Part shown: in pieces, positions 15,069 through 20,852 of the stretch
Layout of the letters: every line of letters starts with the position of its first letter
Numbering within the stretch: position 1 is the stretch's first letter
Assembly (NCBI GenBank): GCA_014238345.1
Contig: JABABF010000099.1
Coordinates: 1-20,852, forward strand
Direction: 5' to 3'
Origin: Gammaproteobacteria bacterium
Lineage (GTDB): Bacteria; Pseudomonadota; Gammaproteobacteria; JABABF01
DNA: 20,852 nt
Notes under the pieces: model-generated
What the model saw: only the letters and a program-made list of their open reading frames with translations
The model's database searches: none
Told to the model about the DNA's origin: nothing
Made by a program: the position numbers and the translations under genes

Positions 15069-15830
15069 ATGAGTACAGCACTGCAAACTTTGGTGATGAC
15101 GGCGGACCAGCTGTTGGAACCACAGCGTTTCAATGATTACTGCCCCAACGGCCTGCAGGTGGAGGGACGAGCAGAAGTGCGTCGCTTGGTCAGTGGGGTA
15201 ACTGCCAGCCAAGCGCTGATCGAAGCCGCTGTGGCGGCTGAGGCCGATGCGCTGTTTGTCCATCACGGCTACTTTTGGCGCGGCGAGGCTCCGCAGCTGG
15301 TTGGCATAAAGCGTCGTCGCCTGGCGCTGTTGTTGCAGCATGATATCAGCCTCTTGGCCTACCACCTGCCGTTGGATGCACATCCGCGCTATGGCAACAA
15401 TGCCCAGTTAGCGCTGGCGCTGGGGTTGCTAACGGATGGGCCGCTGGATGCGGCGGAGCTATCAATCCCCGGCTCAGTCGGTCACTTGGCCGAGCCGATG
15501 ACTGCGGCGGCCTTTGCCTCACGCGTGACGGAGCGTTTGGGGCGCACACCGTTGCATATTGGAGATGGTGCGGCCATGGTGCACACCGTGGCTTGGTGCA
15601 CGGGCGCAGCCCAGTCGCTGATCGAGCGGGCGTTGGCGCATGGTGTCGATGCCTACCTCACAGGTGAGGTCTCTGAGCAGACCGTACATTGGGCGCGCGA
15701 GAGCGGGATGCATTTCTATGCCGCCGGGCACCACGCCACCGAACGCGGTGGTGCTCGCGCCGTCGGCGATTACTTGGCGCAGTCACTAGGCATAGAGCAT
15801 TTGCACATAGACATTGACAATCCGGTCTGA
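15069..15830 (+). CDS. Nif3-like dinuclear metal-centre protein (YbgI family)
   Basis: 253 residues with all metal ligands of the Nif3/YbgI family: His65-His66 in FVHHGYFW, Asp103 in YHLPLDAH, and His and Glu in the C-terminal AAGHHATERGGARAVGDYL. It also opens with FNDYCPNGLQVEG, a family hallmark. These proteins form toroidal hexamers with a two-metal site facing the interior; the physiological reaction is not firmly established. It follows hisC by 40 bp and is the last gene of the murA-his run. In Pseudomonas the periplasmic protease gene algW lies near hisC; it is not present here. Confidence 0.92.
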   Translation: MSTALQTLVMTADQLLEPQRFNDYCPNGLQVEGRAEVRRLVSGVTASQALIEAAVAAEADALFVHHGYFWRGEAPQLVGIKRRRLALLLQHDISLLAYHLPLDAHPRYGNNAQLALALGLLTDGPLDAAELSIPGSVGHLAEPMTAAAFASRVTERLGRTPLHIGDGAAMVHTVAWCTGAAQSLIERALAHGVDAYLTGEVSEQTVHWARESGMHFYAAGHHATERGGARAVGDYLAQSLGIEHLHIDIDNPV

Positions 15831-16102
15831 TGGCTTTGGGGCGATATACTTAAAGGCAGTTGCCGCCGCTGCTCTTGGGGAATATTGGCCGCACGACTTG
15901 TATTAGCCCCACAGCGCTCGCGGTGCCAGCCTATCGCCTGAATACAGCAAGCATGTAGCGGTGCTACCTAACCTCCTGCTGGTTTGGGTAGAGGCAACCC
16001 AGCCGGTGATGTGTCGAACCGCGCTGTGCGTCCAAGCGAGGCCTGCCCCGCCTGCCGCTGGTGTGTACGGCTTAGCTACAGTGCTCACATTAATATCTGC
16101 CG
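15831..16102 (+). other. 272-bp gap with strong potential hairpins; possible structured RNA or zapE leader
   Basis: No supported protein-coding gene is seen. A long imperfect stem spans 15863-15923: CCGC/GCGG, GCTG/CAGC, TGGGG/CCCCA and AATA/TATT pair in order around a 16-base loop (15885-15900). A second stem at 15977-16008 pairs TGGGT with ACCCA around loop AGAGGCA and continues with GG/CC and G-U pairs. A smaller stem pairs AGGC (16039-16042) with GCCT (16050-16053). A -10-like TATACT lies at 15845-15850 without a -35 at normal spacing. It does not resemble 6S, 4.5S, tmRNA or RNase P RNA to my eye. It could be a small RNA, a leader of zapE or simply structured spacer. Confidence 0.3.
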
Positions 16103-17188
16103 ATGAATCCAATGAAAGCCTATGGCGGCGCGTTGCGCCGTGGCGAGTTGCAACCAGACCATGCCCAGCGTGCGGCAGTGCAACGCCTCCAGCGCATTCA
16201 CAGCGCGTTGCTACCAGCTAACCGTTGGCAAAGGCTGTGGCGGCGGCTGTCGGGCCATCAGCTGCCAGTACGTGGACTCTATCTATGGGGCGGCGTCGGG
16301 CGTGGCAAAACGCGGCTTATGGATTTGTTATGCCAGTGCTTGGCCGCCGACACTTGGCGGCGTGAGCACTTCCACCGTTTTATGCGAGACATCCACCGAC
16401 AGCTAGAGGAGTTGTCCGGGCAGGCCGACCCACTGGCGGTGGTGGCGGCGCGTATTGCAGAGCGCTCGCAGCTGCTGTGCTTGGATGAGTTCTTGGTGTT
16501 GGATATCGGTGATGCGATGATCCTCAAGCGCCTGCTACAGGCGTTGTTCGAGAACGGCATTGTGCTGGTGACCACCGCCAATATCGAGCCGCAAGAACTG
16601 TACCGGGACGGTCTGCAACGCCAGCGATTCCTGCCTGCCATCGAGCTACTTTGTGAGCACTGTGAGATCCACCATATGGCGGCTGGCGAGGATTACCGTC
16701 TGCAGGCGCTGGCGGGTTTGCCGCTCTACTACAGCCCATTGGATGATCGCGCTGAGCGGGCGCTGGCCGAGCATTTTCAAAACATTGCGGGCACCCTGGG
16801 TGCCGACCAAGCCGATGCGTCAATAGAACTTAACGGGCGTCAGATTGCCTTGCGGCGTGTGGCGGACGATGTGATATGGTTTGATTTTGTTGCGCTGTGT
16901 GATGGCCCACGCTCGCAGAACGACTATTTGGAATTGGCACAGGAATACCACACGGTATTGCTCAGCGGCGTACCCTGCCTAGCCGCCGATTGCGAAGATC
17001 AGACGCGACGATTTATTAACTTGGTGGATGTACTCTACGATAGCCGCATTAATTTGGTGCTGTCGGCGGCGGTTGTGTTGGAGGATTTGTATAAAGCCGA
17101 GCGGTTGGCGGGCGAGTTTGAGCGTACCCGTAGCCGATTGGTGGAAATGCGCTCGCGGGAGTATCTGGCGCAGGGGCGTAGGGGATGA
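16103..17188 (+). CDS. zapE: Cell division protein ZapE (AFG1-like ATPase)
   Basis: 361 residues (E. coli ZapE: 375). Walker A is GGVGRGKT (63-70), preceded by PVRGLYLW, with HFHRFM after it, Walker B in LLCLDEFLVLDI, TTANIEPQELYRDGLQR (sensor region) and the C-terminal RRFINLVDVLYDSR. ZapE binds FtsZ and is needed for Z-ring function under stress in E. coli; the related mitochondrial AFG1/LACE1 acts in respiratory-complex quality control. A second ATG at 16112 is possible. The TGA overlaps the next ATG (ATGA), coupling it to the cytochrome genes, a fitting context for an AFG1-type protein although this link is inference. Confidence 0.95.
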   Translation: MNPMKAYGGALRRGELQPDHAQRAAVQRLQRIHSALLPANRWQRLWRRLSGHQLPVRGLYLWGGVGRGKTRLMDLLCQCLAADTWRREHFHRFMRDIHRQLEELSGQADPLAVVAARIAERSQLLCLDEFLVLDIGDAMILKRLLQALFENGIVLVTTANIEPQELYRDGLQRQRFLPAIELLCEHCEIHHMAAGEDYRLQALAGLPLYYSPLDDRAERALAEHFQNIAGTLGADQADASIELNGRQIALRRVADDVIWFDFVALCDGPRSQNDYLELAQEYHTVLLSGVPCLAADCEDQTRRFINLVDVLYDSRINLVLSAAVVLEDLYKAERLAGEFERTRSRLVEMRSREYLAQGRRG

Positions 17189-17634
17189 CAGCGCGGTTGG
17201 AGGCTAGCTGTGCATCGTTGCCCGTGTCTCAGCGGTGCTCGGCAGTGGTGCGCGGTGTAGGCAGAGAGGACTCAACTGCCGCCTTGCGTCGTCCACTCGG
17301 GCTCAGCAACCTACTCAGTCTCGGCTTGGTGTTGGCACTGGCTACGGGTTGTGGTGAGCGGGATGCGCCAGCAGACCCCGCTGTCGTAGAGCGGGTGCGC
17401 ATAGAGGGTCTCTTTCGCAACAGCTGCATCACTTGCCATGCCGCTGGGGTCGCTGGTGCGCCGCGTCTTGGTGATGTGCGCTGGGCTGAGTTATTAGCGG
17501 AAAAAGGCATGGATGTGCTCGTGTTCAATGTGCGGGACGGTTATAATGCAATGCCCCCGATGGGTGCTTGTCCTGACTGCACTGAGGCAGATTTGCGCAG
17601 ACTAGTTAGCTACATGATGGAGTATCAGCGATGA
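17185..17634 (+). CDS. Cytochrome c5 family lipoprotein
   Basis: 149 residues with one haem site, CITCH (Cys81, Cys84, His85), and the c5-family end YNAMPPMGACPDCTEADLR: Met126 or Met123 as the axial ligand, and Cys129/Cys132 as the family disulfide. A hydrophobic segment ending LALATGC is a probable lipobox with lipidated Cys56, so the protein is likely membrane-tethered in the periplasm. From ATG 17185 there are about 35 residues ahead of the signal segment; this start overlaps zapE by ATGA. TTG 17284 would give a normal lipoprotein signal peptide and is a real alternative. The c5-c4-dsbA order is as in Pseudomonas. It is probably an electron carrier to a terminal oxidase. Confidence 0.9.
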   Translation: MTARLEASCASLPVSQRCSAVVRGVGREDSTAALRRPLGLSNLLSLGLVLALATGCGERDAPADPAVVERVRIEGLFRNSCITCHAAGVAGAPRLGDVRWAELLAEKGMDVLVFNVRDGYNAMPPMGACPDCTEADLRRLVSYMMEYQR

Positions 17635-18263
17635 AATTTTCTCATCTCAGCTCATTCCTGGCCACCATCGCGCTGTGTGGAGCTTTGTCATTGACGAGTG
17701 CGTTGAGTACTGCTCAGGGTGGGGATGCCGCCGCTGGTCGTGTCAAAGCAGTCTCCTGTGCTACCTGTCACCAAGCAGATGGCAATAGCCTGAGCGCTGC
17801 TTTTCCCAAGCTGGCGGGGCAAAACGAGAAATACCTGTTGCGACAACTGCGCGCCATCCAGAGCGGAGCCTATCCAGTGCCGGTCATGGCAGGTCAGCTA
17901 GATGGGCTAGGCGATGGGGATTTGCGTGATTTGTCGGCTTGGTTTGCCAGTCAAACCATGAGCGCGGGTGTGGCGCGGCGAGAGCAATTGGAGCTAGGCG
18001 AGCGCATCTACCGTGCTGGCCTGGCTTCCAAGAGTGTGCCAGCCTGTAGCGCCTGCCATTCACCACACGGTGCAGGCAATGCCCCAGCAGGCTTTCCGCG
18101 CATTGCTGGCCAACACGCAGATTACATCGTCGCTCGGCTCAAGGATTACCGCGAGAAACGCCGCATCCACGATGAGACTGCCGAGGTCATGGCCGGGGTG
18201 GTAGAGTTTCTCAGCGAGCAAGAGATGGAGGCAGTAGCTAACTATGTTCAAGGATTGCGATAA
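17631..18263 (+). CDS. Dihaem cytochrome c4
   Basis: 210 residues made of two similar class I cytochrome domains. Haem sites are CATCH (Cys43, Cys46, His47) and CSACH (Cys139, Cys142, His143); Met86 (PVPVMAGQL) and Met187 (AEVMAGVV) are the likely axial ligands. AFPKLAGQNEKYLLRQL and GFPRIAGQHADYIVARL show the internal duplication. An N-terminal signal peptide (FLATIALCGALSLTSALSTA) directs it to the periplasm. Cytochrome c4 is an electron donor to cbb3-type and other oxidases in Pseudomonas and Vibrio relatives. It overlaps the c5 stop by 4 bp and the dsbA start by 20 bp. Confidence 0.95.
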   Translation: MKFSHLSSFLATIALCGALSLTSALSTAQGGDAAAGRVKAVSCATCHQADGNSLSAAFPKLAGQNEKYLLRQLRAIQSGAYPVPVMAGQLDGLGDGDLRDLSAWFASQTMSAGVARREQLELGERIYRAGLASKSVPACSACHSPHGAGNAPAGFPRIAGQHADYIVARLKDYREKRRIHDETAEVMAGVVEFLSEQEMEAVANYVQGLR

Positions 18264-19275
18264 ACCACAGCGACACAGCCCGCTGTGCCAACACGGGGTT
18301 GCAGTTGCACTGGTTGCTTTCGCGTTGCTGGCGGCGTTGAGCATCTCCCCCACCGCAAGGGCGTTGGAGTGGTTCAAATCTATTGAACACGAGGCTCCAC
18401 CCGCCGCCGAGCACAAGGCCTCAGCACCACCACAGGTCATGCCCCCCCCAGAGCCCCCCCCTGCCGACGGGGTCACTATTCGGCGTGTTGAGCCGGCGAA
18501 GTTCCCGTCGGCGCAGCCCTCAGATGAGGCTCCCTCCAGCCTGCTAGGCGAGCGTCGAGAGCCAGTGCGCACACAGCCTCTTGACGCACCGCCGCCCTCT
18601 GCCTTTCATCGCCGCATCGCAGACACACCGCCCCCGCAGCCAGTCGGCGATTATCGCGAGGGTGAAGATTACCACCTATTGGACAATCCACAGCCGAGTT
18701 CTATCCGGCAAATAGAGGTGGTTGAATTTTTCTGGTATGGCTGCCCTCATTGTGCGCTGTTCGAGCCCCATTTGCGCCGCTGGGCAGCGCGCCAACAGAG
18801 CGATGTCCGCTTTCACGAAGTTCCCGCCGTCTGGCGCTCGGAAATGGAAGCTCATGCGCGCGCTTACTACACCGCTAAAGCATTGGGTCGCTTAGACGAC
18901 ATTCACGGCGCGTTGTTCAATGCTTTAGCGCTACAGCAGCAGCCTTTGCACAGCCAGTCGACGCTGGGGGATTTTTTTGCCAAGGCCGGTGTGGCACGTG
19001 AAGAGTTTGATCGGGCATGGACATCTTTTAGTGTTTCCAGATCGCCAGCCAAAGCCAAGCAGAGCATGCGCGCCCACGGCATTGGAGCCACCCCCACGAT
19101 GGTTATCGCCGGGACATATCAAGTGCGTGCAGAGCGGGACATGGAAAAAATGCTGCAAGTTGTCGAGTATTTAATTGCCCGTGAACGCTACGAGCGCTAT
19201 GTCAAAGGGACAGAGCTACGCGACCGAGCACGGCAGTCGGCTGAGGAGGATGCGCGGCGCAGGGCGACTCCTTAG
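18244..19275 (+). CDS. dsbA: DsbA-type thiol:disulfide oxidoreductase with proline-rich N-terminal linker
   Basis: 343 residues, about 130 more than typical DsbA (~210). A signal peptide (VAVALVAFALLAALSISPTARA, split before Leu41) is followed by about 95 low-complexity residues rich in Pro, Ala and Glu (41-135). The DsbA domain then begins at GDYREGEDYHLL, with the redox motif CPHC (Cys167, Cys170) in EFFWYGCPHCALFEPH and the cis-proline in GIGATPTMVI. A charged tail (KGTELRDRARQSAEEDARRR) ends it. CPHC is the classic oxidant active site that introduces disulfides in periplasmic proteins. Two C8 runs (18442-18449 and 18454-18461) lie in the linker. It follows cytochrome c4 with a 20-bp overlap. 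Confidence 0.9.
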   Translation: MFKDCDKPQRHSPLCQHGVAVALVAFALLAALSISPTARALEWFKSIEHEAPPAAEHKASAPPQVMPPPEPPPADGVTIRRVEPAKFPSAQPSDEAPSSLLGERREPVRTQPLDAPPPSAFHRRIADTPPPQPVGDYREGEDYHLLDNPQPSSIRQIEVVEFFWYGCPHCALFEPHLRRWAARQQSDVRFHEVPAVWRSEMEAHARAYYTAKALGRLDDIHGALFNALALQQQPLHSQSTLGDFFAKAGVAREEFDRAWTSFSVSRSPAKAKQSMRAHGIGATPTMVIAGTYQVRAERDMEKMLQVVEYLIARERYERYVKGTELRDRARQSAEEDARRRATP

Positions 19276-19577
19276 TTTTGTGCGGTGGCGCAGGCTTTAA
19301 AGTGGCTAGAGTTGATTTGAGCAGGATAAATTAGGGCGTGTCTGCTCTCCCTGAACCGCACTAATGGTGCGTAGTGTGCACATGCACATGCACATGCTCT
19401 ATAGCTGGCTCGCGTCTGGTTGGGCACGACCCTTATGAAGGGGGCGGCACTCGCACCTAATGTGGTGGCTAGGCTTAGCTGCTCATGAGCTGGTGCTGGT
19501 GTTGAGAGCGAGTACCACCAACAAGGGCTGTCCCGCCTGCCCGAGCGCATAGCGCTAGCGGTATGGGGGCTCAGTGG
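19276..19577. other. 302-bp gap between dsbA and rlmB; no gene seen
   Basis: The two genes converge here. I see no tRNA, no credible coding frame and no classical terminator with a T run. It holds a short tandem repeat of CACATG/GCACAT (around 19378-19396), small hairpins CGCAC/GTGCG (19357-19371) and CCCTT/AAGGG (19430-19442), and a longer inverted repeat close to the rlmB stop. Confidence 0.5.
19543..19572 (-). terminator. Inverted repeat just after the rlmB stop; possible terminator-like hairpin
   Basis: GAGC/GCTC and CATA/TATG pair around the self-complementary CGCTAGCG, interrupted by small internal loops. It begins 5 bp downstream of the rlmB stop codon. No T run follows on either strand, so it is not a standard intrinsic terminator; it might stabilise the mRNA 3' end. 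Confidence 0.25.
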
Positions 19578-20852
19578 CTAGCTGGGCTCTGCTGGCGGCT
19601 CTGTCGTCGCTGTTGTGGAGGTATCAGTATCAGGCGTAGTTGATGTCGCTGGGGCATCGGTTTCTAGTGATGTTGCGTCTGCTGCCACAGGGGGTGTCGC
19701 AGGCACCGTGCTCTCGGCGGTGTGTGCCGACGGGAGGGTTGCATCGGTGTTGCTCTCTTCTATTGCAGGGATGCTTAGTAGAGTAGTAGAGGTGCCCGCC
19801 GCTTGTCGTTGGTGTGCGGCTTCGAATAGGCAGATGCCGACGGCAACGGATACATTGAGGTTGGGTACTGTACCGGCCATCGGTAGGTGGCCGAGTAGGT
19901 CGCAGTGCTCTCGTGTCAGCTGGCGCAGGCCGTGTCCTTCACCGCCCAGCACCAAGGCGAGGCCGCCCGTTCCCAGTTTTAGCTGGCGGAGGTCTTGTTT
20001 GGCCTCGGCCTCGGCTCCTACCAACCATATGCCAGCCTCTTTGAGTGTCGCCAAGCAACGCGCCAAATTGGCGGTGGCGACCAATGGGATGCTCTCGGCG
20101 GCACCGCTGGCGGCTTTGCAACACAGTGGCGATAGCGGCGCGGTGCGGCTACGCGGCACGATCACAGCAGTTACGCCGGCGGCATCTGCGCTACGCAGGC
20201 AGGCACCTAAATTGTGGGGGTCTAGTACGCCGTCCAGCACCAGTAGCAGAGGGGCTTCGCTGCGCTCCAGTAGCGCGGTCAGCCAGACATCGTCGCGCAT
20301 GGCTGGCGGTGGGCAGTGCGCGGCCACGCCCTGATGGCGGCTGTCCTGAAGCAGTAGATCCATGTTCCGGCGCGGCATGCTACGCACTGAGATATCAGCG
20401 GCGGCGGCCTGTTCCTGCAAGGTGGCGGTGTCGCTGCCTTCGCTCAGTACGAGTTCGCTGATTGCCTCTGGCCGCGCGGCCAGCGCAGCTGCCACAGCGT
20501 GGTGTCCGCTGAGCCAGTCGCTGGGCATCTCGTCGAGTTGTGCGCGGCGTTTAGATCGCTTGGATTGCCCAGCTCGTGGCATGGGAGCATCCGAGATGAA
20601 TGGCGCTGTCGCCTCGCCGGATTGGTCGGCCCACTGTATGGGGCGCAACGATTCATCGTCACGATGCGGTGTGCCTTGATCGCGATTGCGCCATCGCTGA
20701 TTGCCGCCCTCAGCACCGCGCCGCTCGCCTCCGCCGCCAAAGTTACCGCGCCGTTCACCGCCGCTGCTGTATCCGCCGCGCCGTTCGCGGTCACCGCCGT
20801 ATCCGCCACGTCGCTCGCCTCCGCCGCCAAAGTTACCGCGCCGTTCACCGCC
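19578..20852 (-). CDS. rlmB: 23S rRNA 2'-O-methyltransferase RlmB-like, with RGG-repeat N-terminal extension (5' end outside window)
   Basis: The frame is open through the right edge, giving at least 424 residues; normal RlmB has about 245. The core runs from about 20528 (MPSDWLSGHHAVAAAL) to 19797: an L30e-like N-domain, then the SPOUT methyltransferase with LDGVLDPHNLGACLRSADAAG split over motif 1, LGGEGHGLR (motif 2) and TVPNLNVSVAVGICLFEA (motif 3, where the usual Ser-Leu-Asn reads Asn-Leu-Asn). RlmB methylates the ribose of G2251 of E. coli 23S rRNA in the peptidyl-transferase P-loop. Ahead of the core are five visible 10-residue Arg/Gly repeats and a charged linker; behind it is a 72-residue Thr/Ala/Pro-rich tail. 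Possible shorter starts are TTG 20648, ATG 20582 and ATG 20528, none with a good ribosome site. The C-terminus of an upstream rnr-like gene fused in frame cannot be excluded. Confidence 0.85.
   Translation of the reverse strand, partial: GGERRGNFGGGGERRGGYGGDRERRGGYSSGGERRGNFGGGGERRGAEGGNQRWRNRDQGTPHRDDESLRPIQWADQSGEATAPFISDAPMPRAGQSKRSKRRAQLDEMPSDWLSGHHAVAAALAARPEAISELVLSEGSDTATLQEQAAAADISVRSMPRRNMDLLLQDSRHQGVAAHCPPPAMRDDVWLTALLERSEAPLLLVLDGVLDPHNLGACLRSADAAGVTAVIVPRSRTAPLSPLCCKAASGAAESIPLVATANLARCLATLKEAGIWLVGAEAEAKQDLRQLKLGTGGLALVLGGEGHGLRQLTREHCDLLGHLPMAGTVPNLNVSVAVGICLFEAAHQRQAAGTSTTLLSIPAIEESNTDATLPSAHTAESTVPATPPVAADATSLETDAPATSTTPDTDTSTTATTEPPAEPS
20703..20852 (-). repeat. Array of 30-bp units coding RGG-like decapeptides
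   Basis: In the rlmB frame five consecutive units read GGERRGNFGG, GGERRGGYGG, DRERRGGYSS, GGERRGNFGG and GGERRGAEGG (from 20852 down to 20703). At DNA level a perfect 41-bp direct repeat occupies 20722-20762 and 20812-20852, 90 bp apart. Just after the perfect match the copies differ at third codon positions that keep Glu-Arg-Arg-Gly. The array continues beyond the window edge. Confidence 0.9.

Noticed and set aside
15814..15850. TTGACA (15814-15819) with TATACT (15845-15850) as a promoter for zapE
   Set aside because: The spacing is 25 bp, too long for a sigma-70 promoter, and TTGACA lies inside the preceding gene.
15961..16221. 86-residue open frame upstream of and overlapping zapE
   Set aside because: It overlaps the conserved start of ZapE in another frame and crosses the hairpin region; no protein-like pattern.
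19272..19550. 92-residue minus-strand open frame in the dsbA-rlmB gap
   Set aside because: Its sequence includes an artificial Ala-Cys run from the CACATG repeat, has no family resemblance and no ribosome site.
19615..20334. Long plus-strand open frame (239 residues) opposite rlmB
   Set aside because: It is antisense to conserved RlmB motifs, has low-complexity composition and resembles no known protein; a shadow of a GC-rich gene.
20444..20848. 134-residue alanine-rich open frame across the Arg/Gly repeat region
   Set aside because: It is another frame of the same DNA, runs into the RlmB core and stops there. Base differences between repeat copies are synonymous in the rlmB frame but not in this one.
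1..20852. GlyGly-CTERM substrate for the rhombosortase
   Set aside because: The C-termini of all called genes were inspected and none shows a Gly-Gly followed by a membrane segment and basic residues.

Overview
This window looks like a chromosomal segment of a gammaproteobacterium with a Kdo-type LPS outer membrane, and its gene order is closest to Pseudomonadales/Cellvibrionales-like genomes. The basis is two conserved neighbourhoods read from the translations: the LPS-export cluster (yrbG-kdsD-kdsC-lptC/A-lptB with ptsN-rapZ) back to back with mlaC-murA-hisG-hisD-hisC, and the cytochrome c5-cytochrome c4-dsbA trio. Base composition is moderately GC-rich and genes are tightly packed, often overlapping by 4-20 bp. 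I see no phage, transposon, CRISPR, tRNA or rRNA. The species cannot be named from this sequence alone.

Layout: 2-1996 (+) is the 3' part of a large YhdP/AsmA-like protein, convergent with mgtE. 2006-9094 (-) reads yrbG, kdsD, kdsC, a fused lptC-lptA, lptB, a 161-bp AT-rich gap, ptsN, rapZ, an 86-bp gap, mgtE. A short divergent promoter region (9095-9226) separates this from the plus-strand run mlaC, rhombosortase, murA, hisG, hisD, hisC, nif3-like (9227-15830). After a 272-bp gap that can fold into hairpins come zapE, a lipoprotein cytochrome c5, cytochrome c4 and dsbA (16103-19275). A 302-bp gap with no supported gene follows, then minus-strand rlmB, which runs off the right edge.

How the genes work together: KdsD and KdsC make Kdo, the LPS core sugar. 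LptB and the LptC-LptA fusion are parts of the machine that carries LPS to the outer membrane, and MlaC and YhdP act on phospholipid traffic between the membranes. RapZ tunes amino-sugar supply, and MurA commits UDP-GlcNAc to peptidoglycan. The his genes form a histidine sub-operon. Cytochromes c5/c4 and DsbA are periplasmic redox proteins.

Most unusual points: (1) RlmB carries an in-frame N-terminal array of 10-residue Arg/Gly (RGG-like) repeats plus a Thr/Ala/Pro-rich tail, and the repeats differ only at synonymous sites where two long copies can be compared. (2) LptC and LptA appear fused into one polypeptide that has a cleavable-type signal peptide and lacks the LptA C-terminal end. (3) The conserved cluster lacks rpoN, hpf, ptsO and mlaF-mlaE-mlaD-mlaB at their usual places. 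(4) A rhombosortase sits between mlaC and murA. No clear new defence or mobile system was found; the novelty is in altered versions of core cell-envelope and RNA-modification proteins.
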